From Nephromyces sp. MM_2019 (taxonomy: Eukaryota; Apicomplexa; Aconoidasida; Nephromycida): 20,000 nucleotides of DNA. The stretch is from the NCBI GenBank assembly GCA_015657535.1, contig JADHZB010000390.1:1-20000 (forward strand), given 5' to 3'. The notes beneath the pieces are model-generated. The model was not told where the DNA came from. It was given only the letters and a program-made list of their open reading frames with translations, and ran no database searches. Both the position numbers and the translations under genes were made by a program. Shown in pieces: positions 9,153-19,000 of this stretch. Every line of letters begins with the position of its first letter. Position 1 is the stretch's first letter.

Positions 9153-11808
9153 CTAAATACAACAGCACCAAATTTGTTACCACATTTGGTTTTAATAATA
9201 AGAATAGTTGGGGCAGAAAACAGTGAAATATTTTTAAAGAGGGAAGTGAGTGTAAATCCATTTTTCCAATTAGCAAATAAACGTAGCCATTTGTGTGTAG
9301 ATAAACGTTTATCAATTTGTATGAGTGAAAAGATTAATTCATCATTTAAACAGTGTGTATTATTGTTTATCCAAAGGTGTATGTGTGGTGTAATTGTGTG
9401 TATTTCTTGGGATTTAAAACGTGATAGTGGGTTCGCCTCTTTCTGTTTATTCTTTGGTTTCTTATACACACTATATGTTAATTTTGGTTTCTCACTCGCT
9501 GTAATGTGTGTGTATTATATATATGTGAGTATTATATATATGTGTGTATTTAGGGAGGAGTGTGTTTGTAGGATGGAGTGTGTCAGTGTAGGGTGTAGGG
9601 TGTGTGTAGGGTAGTGTGTGTGTTTAGGGTGGTGTGTGTGTTTAGGGTGGTGTGTGTGTTTAGGGTGGTTTGTGTGATTAGGGTGGTGTGTGTGATTATG
9701 GTTGTGTGTGTGTCTAGGGTGGTGTGTGTGTCTAGGGTGGTGTGTGTGATTAGGGTGGTGTGTGTGTTTAGGGTGGTTTGTGTGATTAGGGTGGTGTGTG
9801 TGATTAGGGTGGTGTATGTGATTAGGGTGGTGTGTGTGTTTAGGGTGGTGTGTGTGTGTCTAGGGTGGTGTGTGTGATTAGGGTGGTGTGTGTGATTAGG
9901 GTGGTGTGTGTGTGTGTAGGGTGGTGTGTGTGTGTGTAGGGTGGTGTCTGTAGTATAAAATCTTGGTTGATAGTATGATGAGTGTGTTTATGATCTAATG
10001 TATGTATATATGAATGTAATGAGTATTGGATGGATGTATTGAAGTTATATATGGGAATTAAATTATGATCCTGTGTGTGTAAATCAAGTTATGTGTGTGT
10101 AAATTATTTTAGTGGAGTTGTATACAGATTATATAATTAAGTGTGTGTAAAGTTGAATTAATTATTTACTTTTTTTGGGCAGAGTTGTGAAATTAGAATA
10201 TAAATTTATACACAATTGACCACTGATAAGAGGGAATGTTTCATCAAGCCAATTGATTGTGTGTGTAATCAATTCTTCATTTGTGGTAACCTCACTAGCT
10301 ATCTTTGAGATTGTGTGTGTATAAGATGCATCAATCCTCCTGTTAATTATGAAAAAATTATACACACAAGCTCAATATATACATACATATGTATAGTTAG
10401 AGGTGTCTTAAGATTTACACATGTTATACACACACAAATAATCACACAAATTACTTGAATGAAATCGTTTGAAAATCAGTGAGAGATTCAAAGAAAAATT
10501 GTGTGTGTGTTGAAGGTTGTATATTGTTAGATTGATTATCAGATTCTGACTCATCTTCCTCATTCTTAGTATAATTATCAGAATTCTAAATAAATATGCA
10601 TACACACATACATACACTAATATATATATATATATATATATATATTATGTAAACACACACAGACAAGCACACACATATATATGTCTATAGATATATATCA
10701 ATTAAATACACACAAACACAGATTAATATATATATATATATATTAAATAAGTCACAATTGCATGTACATACACATATAAATATATTTAAATCTCTCTCTC
10801 TCACACACACACACCTGATTATAAAGGAGTTCTATATAAGCAAAGTAAATGAAATATAATAAGGCTTCGTGAAGTCTTTCATAAAAATTTGTAAGTTGTT
10901 CAGTATTGAATGAAATGGGTTCCTGTGATCTAGTATTGTTAGCTAGTGTGTAAAATTATATATATATAAATGTGTAAGTAAAACAGTTGAAATCAATGTG
11001 TAAAAGACGAGTGTGTAACTTGATTATAAGGGAAAATAATTAATCATGATTTGTTGGTTTCAGAATTACATATGATATTTTAGATACAAGAATTGAGTAC
11101 GTAAATATATACACACAAAATTTTCAATTTACACACATTTTTACATTTGATTTATCCTAATATATATATATATATATATATAATAAAATAAACACTTAAT
11201 CATATAAATATACCCTTTATACACATATATTTGAGTTCCACCGTTTAAATACACGCTTTAATATATACACATTACAAATCAACACATCCTCCCATACTCC
11301 CCATACACACACACATACATCCCACCACTCTCTACACACATATTACAAATCAACACACCCTCCCAGACTTCACATATACACACATTAACAAATACACACC
11401 TCTAAATATATTTTCAGTAATTGTAACAGTATAATTTTTAAGTATAGAATTGAAATTTATAAAGGTGGTAAATAAAAATCGAATTATCCAATGGCTATCT
11501 TTGTTTGTTAATTTCTTGAGAAATGTGCAAAGTGTATTGAGCCCAACAGGTGTGTGTGTAATATATTCATAGTTGTTTATGTGTGTAGGTTTAACCTTGG
11601 GTAATTCAGATATTTGGGCAATAATAACAGATATAAATGGTTTGATTAGAGGAGGTATATTGAGTGTAAGTGTTTCAACTGAAATTTTACGTTTAGATGT
11701 ATCTGTGTGTGTAGATATGCCATATGTTTGACAGAAATAATTCATTTCTTCCTCAGACATAACTTGTGACAAGCCCATAAGTTCTTGTGATGAACTTGAG
11801 TTCCCCAT
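7343..11808 (-). CDS. N-myristoylated TLDc-domain protein, mEAK7/TLDC1-like, nine exons
   Basis: Exons in transcript order: 11400-11808, 10815-10942, 10455-10585, 10170-10339, 9153-9498, 8644-8727, 8278-8390, 7800-8005, 7343-7459 (stop 7343-7345). All eight junctions are GT..AG with matching phase, giving about 567 residues; human mEAK7 has about 456. The start is MGNSSSS: Gly2 and Ser6 fit an N-myristoylation signal, and mEAK7 proteins also begin MGNS. A helical N-terminal part with NEELITHTINWLDETFP is followed by a TLDc domain at about 333-509: WLRLFANWKNGFTLTSLF, then APTILIIKTKCGNKFGAV, then HHYYGDRSAFLF, HFKVFRANGF, FYPIGLGFGGQTELFRLWID, and VDVIEVW at the end. The NGF..GLGFGGQ..LWID block is the mEAK7 style. 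A charged tail of about 55 residues follows (SGGADALIEQMRNQ). In animals mEAK7 acts at the lysosome with mTOR and binds V-ATPase; whether that holds here is inference. No TBC or LysM domain is present. Confidence 0.9.
7666..7746. repeat. Direct duplication in the last intron of the TLDc gene
   Basis: A segment of about 36 bp containing TATACACACCCTACACATAC occurs twice, at 7666-7701 and 7711-7746, with a period of 45 bp. (TA)n runs flank and separate it. It lies in the intron 7460-7799. Confidence 0.8.
8991..9150. repeat. C-rich (CCCCTACACA) and (CA)n tract in intron 5 of the TLDc gene
   Basis: Plus strand 8991-9097 is a degenerate array of CCCCTACACA and CCCCTCCCATTCC-like words, followed by (CA)n from 9098. 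The coding strand is therefore G-rich, so the pre-mRNA intron 8728-9152 could form G-quadruplexes. The (CA)n reaches the 5' splice site at 9152. Confidence 0.8.
9595..9953. repeat. 18-bp minisatellite built on telomere-like TTTAGGG/TTAGGG
   Basis: About 19 head-to-tail copies of TTTAGGGTGGTGTGTGTG on the plus strand. The first bases vary (TTTAGGG, ATTAGGG, TCTAGGG, GTGTAGGG), some copies have GGTTTG for GGTGTG, and one copy decays to ATTATGG. It lies within intron 4 (9499-10169) of the TLDc gene. Because 18 is a multiple of 3, the plus strand reads as a 91-residue hexapeptide repeat (VVCVFR/VVCVIR), which I regard as an artefact. Confidence 0.92.
11267..11368. repeat. Imperfect direct repeat in intron 1 of the TLDc gene
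   Basis: A segment of about 30 bp containing ATTACAAATCAACACA.CCTCCCA is present at 11267-11297 and again at 11335-11368, about 71 bp apart. The DNA between is CA- and CCCA-rich. Both copies lie in the intron 10943-11399. Confidence 0.75.
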
Positions 11809-11990
11809 ATTGTGTGTGTGTGTGTGGTTAGTTGGGTGTGTGTGGGTAGGAGGGTGGGTCGGTGAATGTGTGTGTGTGTTAGTAGATGGGAGGGTGGGTA
11901 GGTATGTGTATGCGTGTGTGTGGGTAGGTGGATGGGTGAATTGTTGTATGTAGTGTGTGTGTGTAAATAGTGTCTCTCTTTTAGACACTA
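11809..11990 (-). promoter_or_regulatory. CA/CCC-rich 5' leader of the TLDc gene with G-run clusters on the template strand
   Basis: Immediately upstream of the ATG the coding strand is (CA)n mixed with CACCCACCC. The plus (template) strand has GGG clusters at about 11833-11858 and 11888-11937 with quadruplex potential. The frame is open for 60 codons upstream (Thr/His/Pro only) but has no ATG before MGNSSSS, which supports that start. I read it as 5' UTR or promoter-proximal DNA; the transcription start is not visible. Confidence 0.5.
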
Positions 11991-12044
11991 CAATGTATAT
12001 TTGTGTGTATATTTATTGTTTTATGTTTGCTTTGTAACTTGTAA

Positions 12045-12942
12045 TCAATGATTTAAATGTATCAGAATTCTTGTTGATGCGTGTATAACTTTCCTAGAAC
12101 TTTCTTGGACGAAATAATAGTATATGCTGTTATTGTAATGTGTAATGCTTAATGTGTAATATGTAGTGTGTATATGGATAGATATCAGGTGCTTGGGTAT
12201 TAATTTATGTGTGAAATGAATGGGTTGAAATGTGAGTGAGAGGTGTGTGTGACGTGTGAAAGGTGTGGGTGACTTGTGAGAGGTACAAATAACTTGACAG
12301 GGGTGTGTGTAACTTGTGAGGGGTGTGTGTAACATGTGAAAGATGTGTGAAATTCATAAGAGGTATGTGTAGCTTGTAAGTTGTATGTGCAAGGTGTGTG
12401 TAGCTTGAGGGTGGTGTGAATGAGGTGGCAATAACTTGAAGGTGTGAGCAAGGTGTATGTAACTTGGGGTTGGGTTAGATATACTTACCTAAACGATGAA
12501 TAATTTTGGGATGCCAATTTATATTGTCCGTTAGTTCTGTTGGTGGAATAGGGTCCTAATAATATATGTATATATTTGGTAGGTATGTGGATATGTGTAT
12601 TGTTAATGAAAGGTATTTGGCTTGGACTGGGTGTGTATATCCCAAAAGTATGGGTATAAGCTTTAATTTTCTTATAATATATATATATATATATATGTGT
12701 ATAAGATAAGGAGAATTGTGTTTTGTTATTTCAGTTTTCGTTTTAATTTTACTAATTTGAGACAAGTTAATAATACATATTGGAAAAATTCACAATCTGA
12801 TTAGATATGTGTATTGTAATTAGTCAAGTATGTCGGGGTATTGGAAAGAAAGGGTGATAGGATGAAATTTGTGTGTGTAAACAGATGAATAGATACAAAT
12901 TATATTCTTAGAAAAATAAACCAACTTAATAACCTCACACAT
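12045..12942 (-). CDS. Candidate four-exon gene for a protein of about 71 residues, unrecognised
   Basis: Exons in transcript order: 12897-12942, 12753-12796, 12489-12555, 12045-12103 (TGA at 12045-12047). The third exon is the firmest: acceptor TATTATTAG, donor GTAAGTAT, frame DPIPPTELTDNINWHPKIIH. The last exon joins it in phase as RLESSRKVIHASTRILIHLN. The first two (MCEVIKLVYFSKNII, then YCEFFQYVLLTCLKL) rest only on phase-compatible GT..AG sites and an ATG at 12940-12942, so the 5' half is less certain and more exons could exist. The protein would have a hydrophobic N-terminal half and a basic C-terminal half. It lies 236 bp upstream of the TLDc start codon on the same strand. I do not recognise it. 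Confidence 0.5.
12235..12480. repeat. Degenerate 20-bp tandem repeat in the last intron of the small gene
   Basis: The plus strand shows about 11 diverged copies of GGTGTGTGTAACTTGTGAGA (for example GGGTGTGTGTAACTTGTGAG, then GGGTGTGTGTAACATGTGAA, then AGATGTGTGAAATTCATAAG). It fills much of the intron 12104-12488. The minus-strand frames through it are repeat artefacts. Confidence 0.75.
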
Positions 12943-13610
12943 ATGTGCACAATCTCCTTCAAAATTTTGTTTAGCTAACCCATCTCATCCTGCTTATAAA
13001 TTTATACATCACTTTCTAAAATGAGGCAAATACATATGTGTGTATTCTTAGCATGTACTACCACACATTCACATATCATATTTATACACATTGCGCACAC
13101 AAGCATACACCTAATTACAGTAGATAATGAACACACATACAATCTACATCTCTAGAACATGCTCACACATATATACGTGTAAATAAGCTATCTACATGTA
13201 TATATAAACTAATATGATGAGAGCACACACAGATACTTTTTTATATATATACATGTACATGTATACAATGCACACATGCATAAACCCAATTAGACTTTGT
13301 GCACACATATGTGCACCTATACATACAAGTTATACAACACGTTAAGAGATTAATAGTTATATAAACTTGTACACAAATCAACATATATATAATTAACCTG
13401 TTTACATATATACAGATACCTTCTTAAAATGAGCAAAATAATCACCTTATTTTTGAAATTTTCAAGTATGAGAAAATTTAATTTCTATTTTGATAAAGAA
13501 CAAAAACAAAAGATAAAACTTAAGTTATGATATTTAATCACTTGTATTAAAATGATATATAAATTCATTGAAATTTAGGTATTTAATGTATTGTTACAAT
13601 TTATTAATTT

Positions 13611-13720
13611 CCTTTAGAATTACATTATATAAATTTCCTTTAGAATTACATTATATAAATTTCATTTAGAATTTCATTATATAAATTTCCTTTAAAATTA
13701 TATTATATAAATTTCCTTTT
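13611..13720. repeat. 26-bp AT-rich tandem repeat, four copies
   Basis: Four consecutive copies of a 26-bp unit that starts CCTTTAGAATTACATTATAT and ends AAATTT, with one or a few substitutions each, then a truncated fifth copy (CCTTTTTATA). It is unrelated in sequence to the TG-based repeats on the left. Confidence 0.88.
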
Positions 13721-14298
13721 TATATCAAAAGTTCACATTTTATAAAGTTTGTTAATTAGTTCTTACTAATCTTTTCCCTACTAATTTAAATGATTTTTTT
13801 TTTTCGGAGAGCTTGTCTTTAATTAAGTATATTTCTGTTACTTTATAAAGTTCATGTTTAATCAATATCATTTCTGTTACACACACACAATATATATATT
13901 ACACTTGTTATATATAGCACATATAACAAATGTCTAAACTTCTACTTATATAATTCACTTTAAATTAATCAAAGCAACACATAAATTTATCCTAATTGAC
14001 ATACAAAATTTTTAAAAAAATATATACATTCATCAATAATATATTTACTAGAAACATGATGTTACTCAGTTACACATTATATATATATTTACTGCAGAAT
14101 TCATCAATTACAATAAATATATATATATATTTATATAATTATTAGTAATAGCTATACTTGTATTACACACTAATGAGTAAGCTAGAAATTCTATGTATAA
14201 TGTGTCAATAGACATTGTTGATATACTGGAAATCAATATCATCAATCTATGAATAATAATGCTTTTATGATATGTTCATGTAAATATACAAATCATAT

Positions 14299-14324
14299 TT
14301 AAATAAATAAATAAATAAATAAAC
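14299..14324. repeat. (AAAT)n microsatellite
   Basis: About six uninterrupted copies of the tetranucleotide AAAT within AT-rich spacer DNA. Confidence 0.9.
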
Positions 14325-15784
14325 ATAATTATATCTAAATAAAAGACTAGAAACATAATACAAAGTGTAAATATAAATTAATGATATTTAGTGTAATTTG
14401 TTTTGTTATTTGAAATGTAATTGATCTTGTGAACATAATTTAATGTATTATTAATTTGATTGGAAATTAAATTGACATATTATTAATTTAATTATATAAT
14501 GAATCAATGTATTGCCAATCTGATTGTAAATCAAATGAGTTTAACTTAATTCATAAATTCAGAATAACTTTGGATGAAAATAATTGCTTCACACAATGTT
14601 TTTTATAATTGATTAGTATGATTCTTGATTAACTCAACGATTGTTAATTTCCATAAGGCACATATTTAATTACTTTAAGGCAATTACATCTTCTAATAAA
14701 GTAAATAAAAATACATGTTTCTATAGTTTCTATTAAGATAATTCAGTAGAAAATACATATTGTATATATTATATATAGATATTATAATCAAACATTAGAG
14801 TATAAAATAAAAAATAATATCTAATTTGTTTCTAATTTTATCTATTTATTTTCAACATTTCAGTTGGCTATGGTTCGGGCTATTAAAAAGAGATTTAATC
14901 ATTATTTCTTAGAGCATATTTTCTATATATATCTGATTTAGAAGAAAAAGCATAATTTTGATTTAAACAATGTATAAGATAATTTTGATAAATTGTAAAT
15001 AATCAAATATAATAACCATAGATGTTTTGACTTCTATTTGTCATTGAACAATAATCATCAAATAATAGAGGAACTTTACTTGGCTCAAAACTAAATTGAC
15101 CTCGCTTATAAAATATGATGCGAACAGCTAAGCTATAAAACCCTAGATACATTTTTTTTTAGATTTGGTTGCTTCAATTTTAAATTGTTGAAATGAGATT
15201 ATCTTAAACAATTTGAATTTATAATCATAATTATGGTATAATTAATTTGTTATTGTTTTATTAATTTTTCATAATATTGATTTGGTAAAATAGGGTATAC
15301 CTATATGTAAGTAATAGGATATATTAAATTCTTTATAAATTAAATGTTTAATTATATTCACCCAGAATTTTTTGCAAACTCTAAACTAACTTATTTAATT
15401 TTCTACAGTGAGATAAATGTGGGATCTGTTCGGTAGAATAGCTAAGCTAATGAAACTTGAAAGATAGATTAATAAAAATTTTAGTGTGTATAACACATAA
15501 ACAGATTTAATATTTAAATTTACACTCCTTAGATTACAATTGGCAGAATTTGATAATAAAAATTCAATTATAATTGAAAGAAAAAAATTAATGTTTTAAA
15601 AAGTAGAAAGTCATTTTATCAAAAATAAAAGCTTTTGGTTATTTGAAAAATGAATTAAAATAAAAGATATTTATATTCTCAAAAATATCTGTAATAGAGA
15701 TAAAAAATGTCATAAAATTGAACAAAAAATGTAACATTTTTTAAAAAATATTTAAAACTGCGAAATTATTTGTTGAAGTAAAAA

Positions 15785-15862
15785 ATGAAACTTTGTCAAA
15801 ACTATCTCGTTTTCGTTGGATTTCTATGGCTTTGTTTATTATTTACCATTCCAATACTTTAG
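15785..15862 (+). other. Small open frame with a signal-peptide-like sequence
   Basis: An ATG opens a 25-codon frame, MKLCQNYLVFVGFLWLCLLF followed by TIPIL and TAG. The Lys near the N-terminus and a hydrophobic core of about 18 residues resemble a signal peptide. The last bases (TTTA, then GTATCA) could be a 5' splice site in phase 2, which would make this a first exon, but I found no convincing downstream exon before the convergent gene ending at 16049. Chance remains likely in AT-rich DNA. Confidence 0.2.
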
Positions 15863-16048
15863 TATCACTTCCTGAAATAAATTCTTCCTTGATTTAACTT
15901 TCTAATCTAATATTTAATTTGCTTATCTAAATTATAATGTTTTGAATGGTTGAAGATGCTGAAAATATCTAGATTGGCTTGAATTTGCAAAAGCTGTATA
16001 ATTAATGGGCATTTGAAAACAAAATAATGGATATATAAAGGCACAACT

Positions 16049-19000
16049 TTAATTATAATCTTTGGGAATCAAATTAAGTGCTGTACGGCAGGAATCTGCC
16101 GCAGCTACTCGAACCATGCAACCCCAGTTTCTAAATCCTTTTTCTTTAGATGTATAGGTCAGTTGTCTTCGTACTTTGCGGAATATGAGTGTGTTTAGAT
16201 GTCTTGGGATTGAAGCACTTAAATTGATAAAATGAGTTTTTGTAGAATTAGTTTTTACCTCTGTGTTAAATGATTGAGCTTCGATTGGGCAACAAATTCC
16301 TTCTGCAAATTTAAACTGTTGAGGAGTTCCTTTTAATTGATTAATAATAAAATGCAGGCCTGAAATAAATTTAGATCATCACAAGAATATTGTGTTTGTT
16401 AAATAATGAAACTATGCTATATTGAAGTAATTATTTATTTTGAATCTAAAAATTGTAATAGAGTATCAATAATATTAACATAAAAAAAATGGCCTTGGAT
16501 AAATAATTACTAACCATTAAACCAATTGTAAAACTGAGAATCAGTCTTAGCTTCTAATTGTATAACTTCATTTTTTGCCACAAGTATGAATGTTCTCCAG
16601 GGACATGATGATTTCCCAAGGTTTACAAATGAAAACGCAATTGATTGAATCTTTATTAGGTCGATCGATTGACTTGTTTTTTTAATTAGTGCTTTAGCCA
16701 ATAATGATGGACTTTGGTCTATACAACATAGATAACTGCCATTGATCTGATTATAATTAAAAATATAAAATTTGGGGTTAATAAAATTAAAATTAATCTA
16801 ATCATTACTTGAAATTTTATTTCTTTTCTCTTCCCATCTAATAAATTTATACGGTATAGCTCTTCTCCTTTTAAAAGCCGATTTAGATGGAAAAATGACG
16901 GTGGGAAGTATAGAAACTGAAACAAAGGATATCAGGTATCTTTTGTGATTTTATCAGTATTGAATAGCGGAGAATTCCAGGAGGGTGAGGAGATAATCAT
17001 TCAAGCTACATTAAGGTTGAAATTCCCTTATATCTTACTAAATTAAGGTAGTTGAAGTAAGTCATTAATATACTCACCCCTGTAAATTCATTAAGAAGGC
17101 TTTGAGAATAAGAGCCACTGTTCAGTTTAATGTTACTTTTGCTTTTAGGTTGTGAATCCGCGGTGGTTGATGGCTTTTGCCTTAAATCAAAAACTGATGA
17201 TGAACGTATCAAATGGGGAGATGAGTGACCAAAGCTTCTGGATAGTCGATCTTCTTTATAAATTAAATCCATCCAATTTGAAAAGCCCAAAAAAAGGGAC
17301 TTACGGATAATCCTTTCCAGGCATCTAGATAAGTTATACACTGATGAATAAATTAAATCTCTTGAGTTGTATGAAAGATCTGATACATTATGTGTTGAAC
17401 TTGATTTTTGAAAAGATCTGTATTGAGAGTTAGAAACTGAGGTTGCATTGAAACTTGATATACTTATTTCAGGTTCGGGTAATTTGAAGGTAGTAACCTT
17501 TTGTGGAATCGGTGAAAATTGCAGTATTGATGAGAAAGATGTATCTGCTGAATCGTTTAAGTTGTTAGGGATTGAAATAAACGATGGGTTAGCAGAGCTT
17601 ATGATTGACTGAATCTCGTATTGAGTTTGCAAAGAATTCCTTTGTCCTCCGTTCAAATCGACAGATGTAGAAGATATATCATCACTGGATATAGGGCTAA
17701 AGTGGTAAGGAAGTTTTCCTATTTTATCATTATCTGGCAACTTTAGACTTTGATTCGAATAAGTTGAATGTGGTGGTGTATGACTGTTGATCACATTGCA
17801 AATTGGAATCTCCTGGATACACGAAATGGTTTTTTGCACACCTGTTAGGTTTTGAAGAGTGTCCAAATTATCATAAAAGACTTTTTGATTCGGAGAACTT
17901 GTCACATCGAGTTTATTATTGCTTTCGAGATCTATCTTGTCTGAATAAGGCTCATGCGAAATAGGTTTAGTTTTAGGTGAACAGTCCGTTTCTGTCTCTA
18001 CTTTGAAATTCTTAGTAGTTGTTTCATAAGATAATTTTTTTGTATCATTGCATTTTATTTTATTGATATTGTGCATTTCTGAATTCGGATCATCAAAGAC
18101 ATGGTTGAGTAGTGAGTCAGTTTTCATCTTATTGGGATTTACTTGATCTTGTTTCTCTTGTGTTAATAAGAATGGTTGTAAGATGCTTTTCATTGTACTG
18201 ATTTCTTCTAGTCTATTAAATGTTTCACTAGAAGAGTTATCTTTAAGAGAATTACAAATATGTAAAGGGTCATATTCATATGCTTCAGTCAAATGAGATC
18301 TCAGTAAAGTAGACTTAGGTGGTTCGATTATTTGTTGCCGGGATTGTCTATCCAAAAATGAATTCCTTATGTAATAAAATTGTGGCATAAAAGGATAAAT
18401 TACTGCTTCAGTTTCACGCTTGGTGTTAAAATTATCAGTTGATGATTGCTTTATATAGATTGAGCCTTTATCATCTTCATGATGCCTAGGGTAAGGTTCT
18501 GCTGTAGGAGTCGGGAGAAAATAATGAGGATCCTCATTGGTACTTTGTGGAGCTGATTTATAATTGCGTACATTATAAGTTATTGTGTCAGGATTTGTAT
18601 TGTTAGATAAAACTGGTGTGTTGGTGAGACGTTTAAGTTTTGTTTTGTTAAGTTCTACAGGTTTTGTTTGAGGTCTTTCTTTCAAATCATAATTTTCATT
18701 AAAATATGCTTCTACTGAGTTGCCATCACCTTCCAATAGTGCGAAAATACACTCTATATCTCGGATCATACCTCTTACGTGCTCAAAAAAATATTTCTCC
18801 TTCTCTTGGTCAATCTTGATTCCTCCATCCTTGGGTGGCAAAATATTTTTTGCAATCCATTCATGTTCTTCATCTCCCAGAGCTGAGGTTGCTTCGTTTT
18901 GTTGGAATTTGGTAAAATAGTCTTTATTTTGGAATCTCTCAGGTTTGGATAGTGAAAGGAATCCAAGATGTAATTGTTTTAAGAATATTGAGGATAAAGC

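Larger units (their letters stand above)
12943..16048. other. 3.1-kb AT-rich gene-poor region
   Basis: The part up to about 13400 still has CACATATGTG-type words; after that the CA/TG repeats nearly disappear. It contains the 26-bp repeat at 13611, an (AAAT)n run at 14299-14322 and slightly less AT-rich islands near 15060-15160 and 15410-15460. There is no long open frame on either strand. Two short frames (at 14880 and 15785, plus strand) are noted separately. Confidence 0.65.

Noticed and set aside
9174..9614. 146-residue plus-strand frame
   Set aside because: It is antisense to the exon 9153-9498, whose minus-strand product matches TLDc blocks and splices in phase.
9602..9877. 91-residue plus-strand frame with a hexapeptide repeat
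   Set aside because: It results from an 18-bp tandem repeat, a multiple of three, so all frames stay open; it sits within an intron.
9595..9953. A true telomere or chromosome end
   Set aside because: The array is internal to a gene, interrupted by TG filler every 7-8 bases, and coding exons lie on both sides.
11809..11988. N-terminal extension of the TLDc protein
   Set aside because: The upstream frame is open but contains no ATG, is pure Thr/His/Pro repeat, and would hide the Gly2 myristoylation site.
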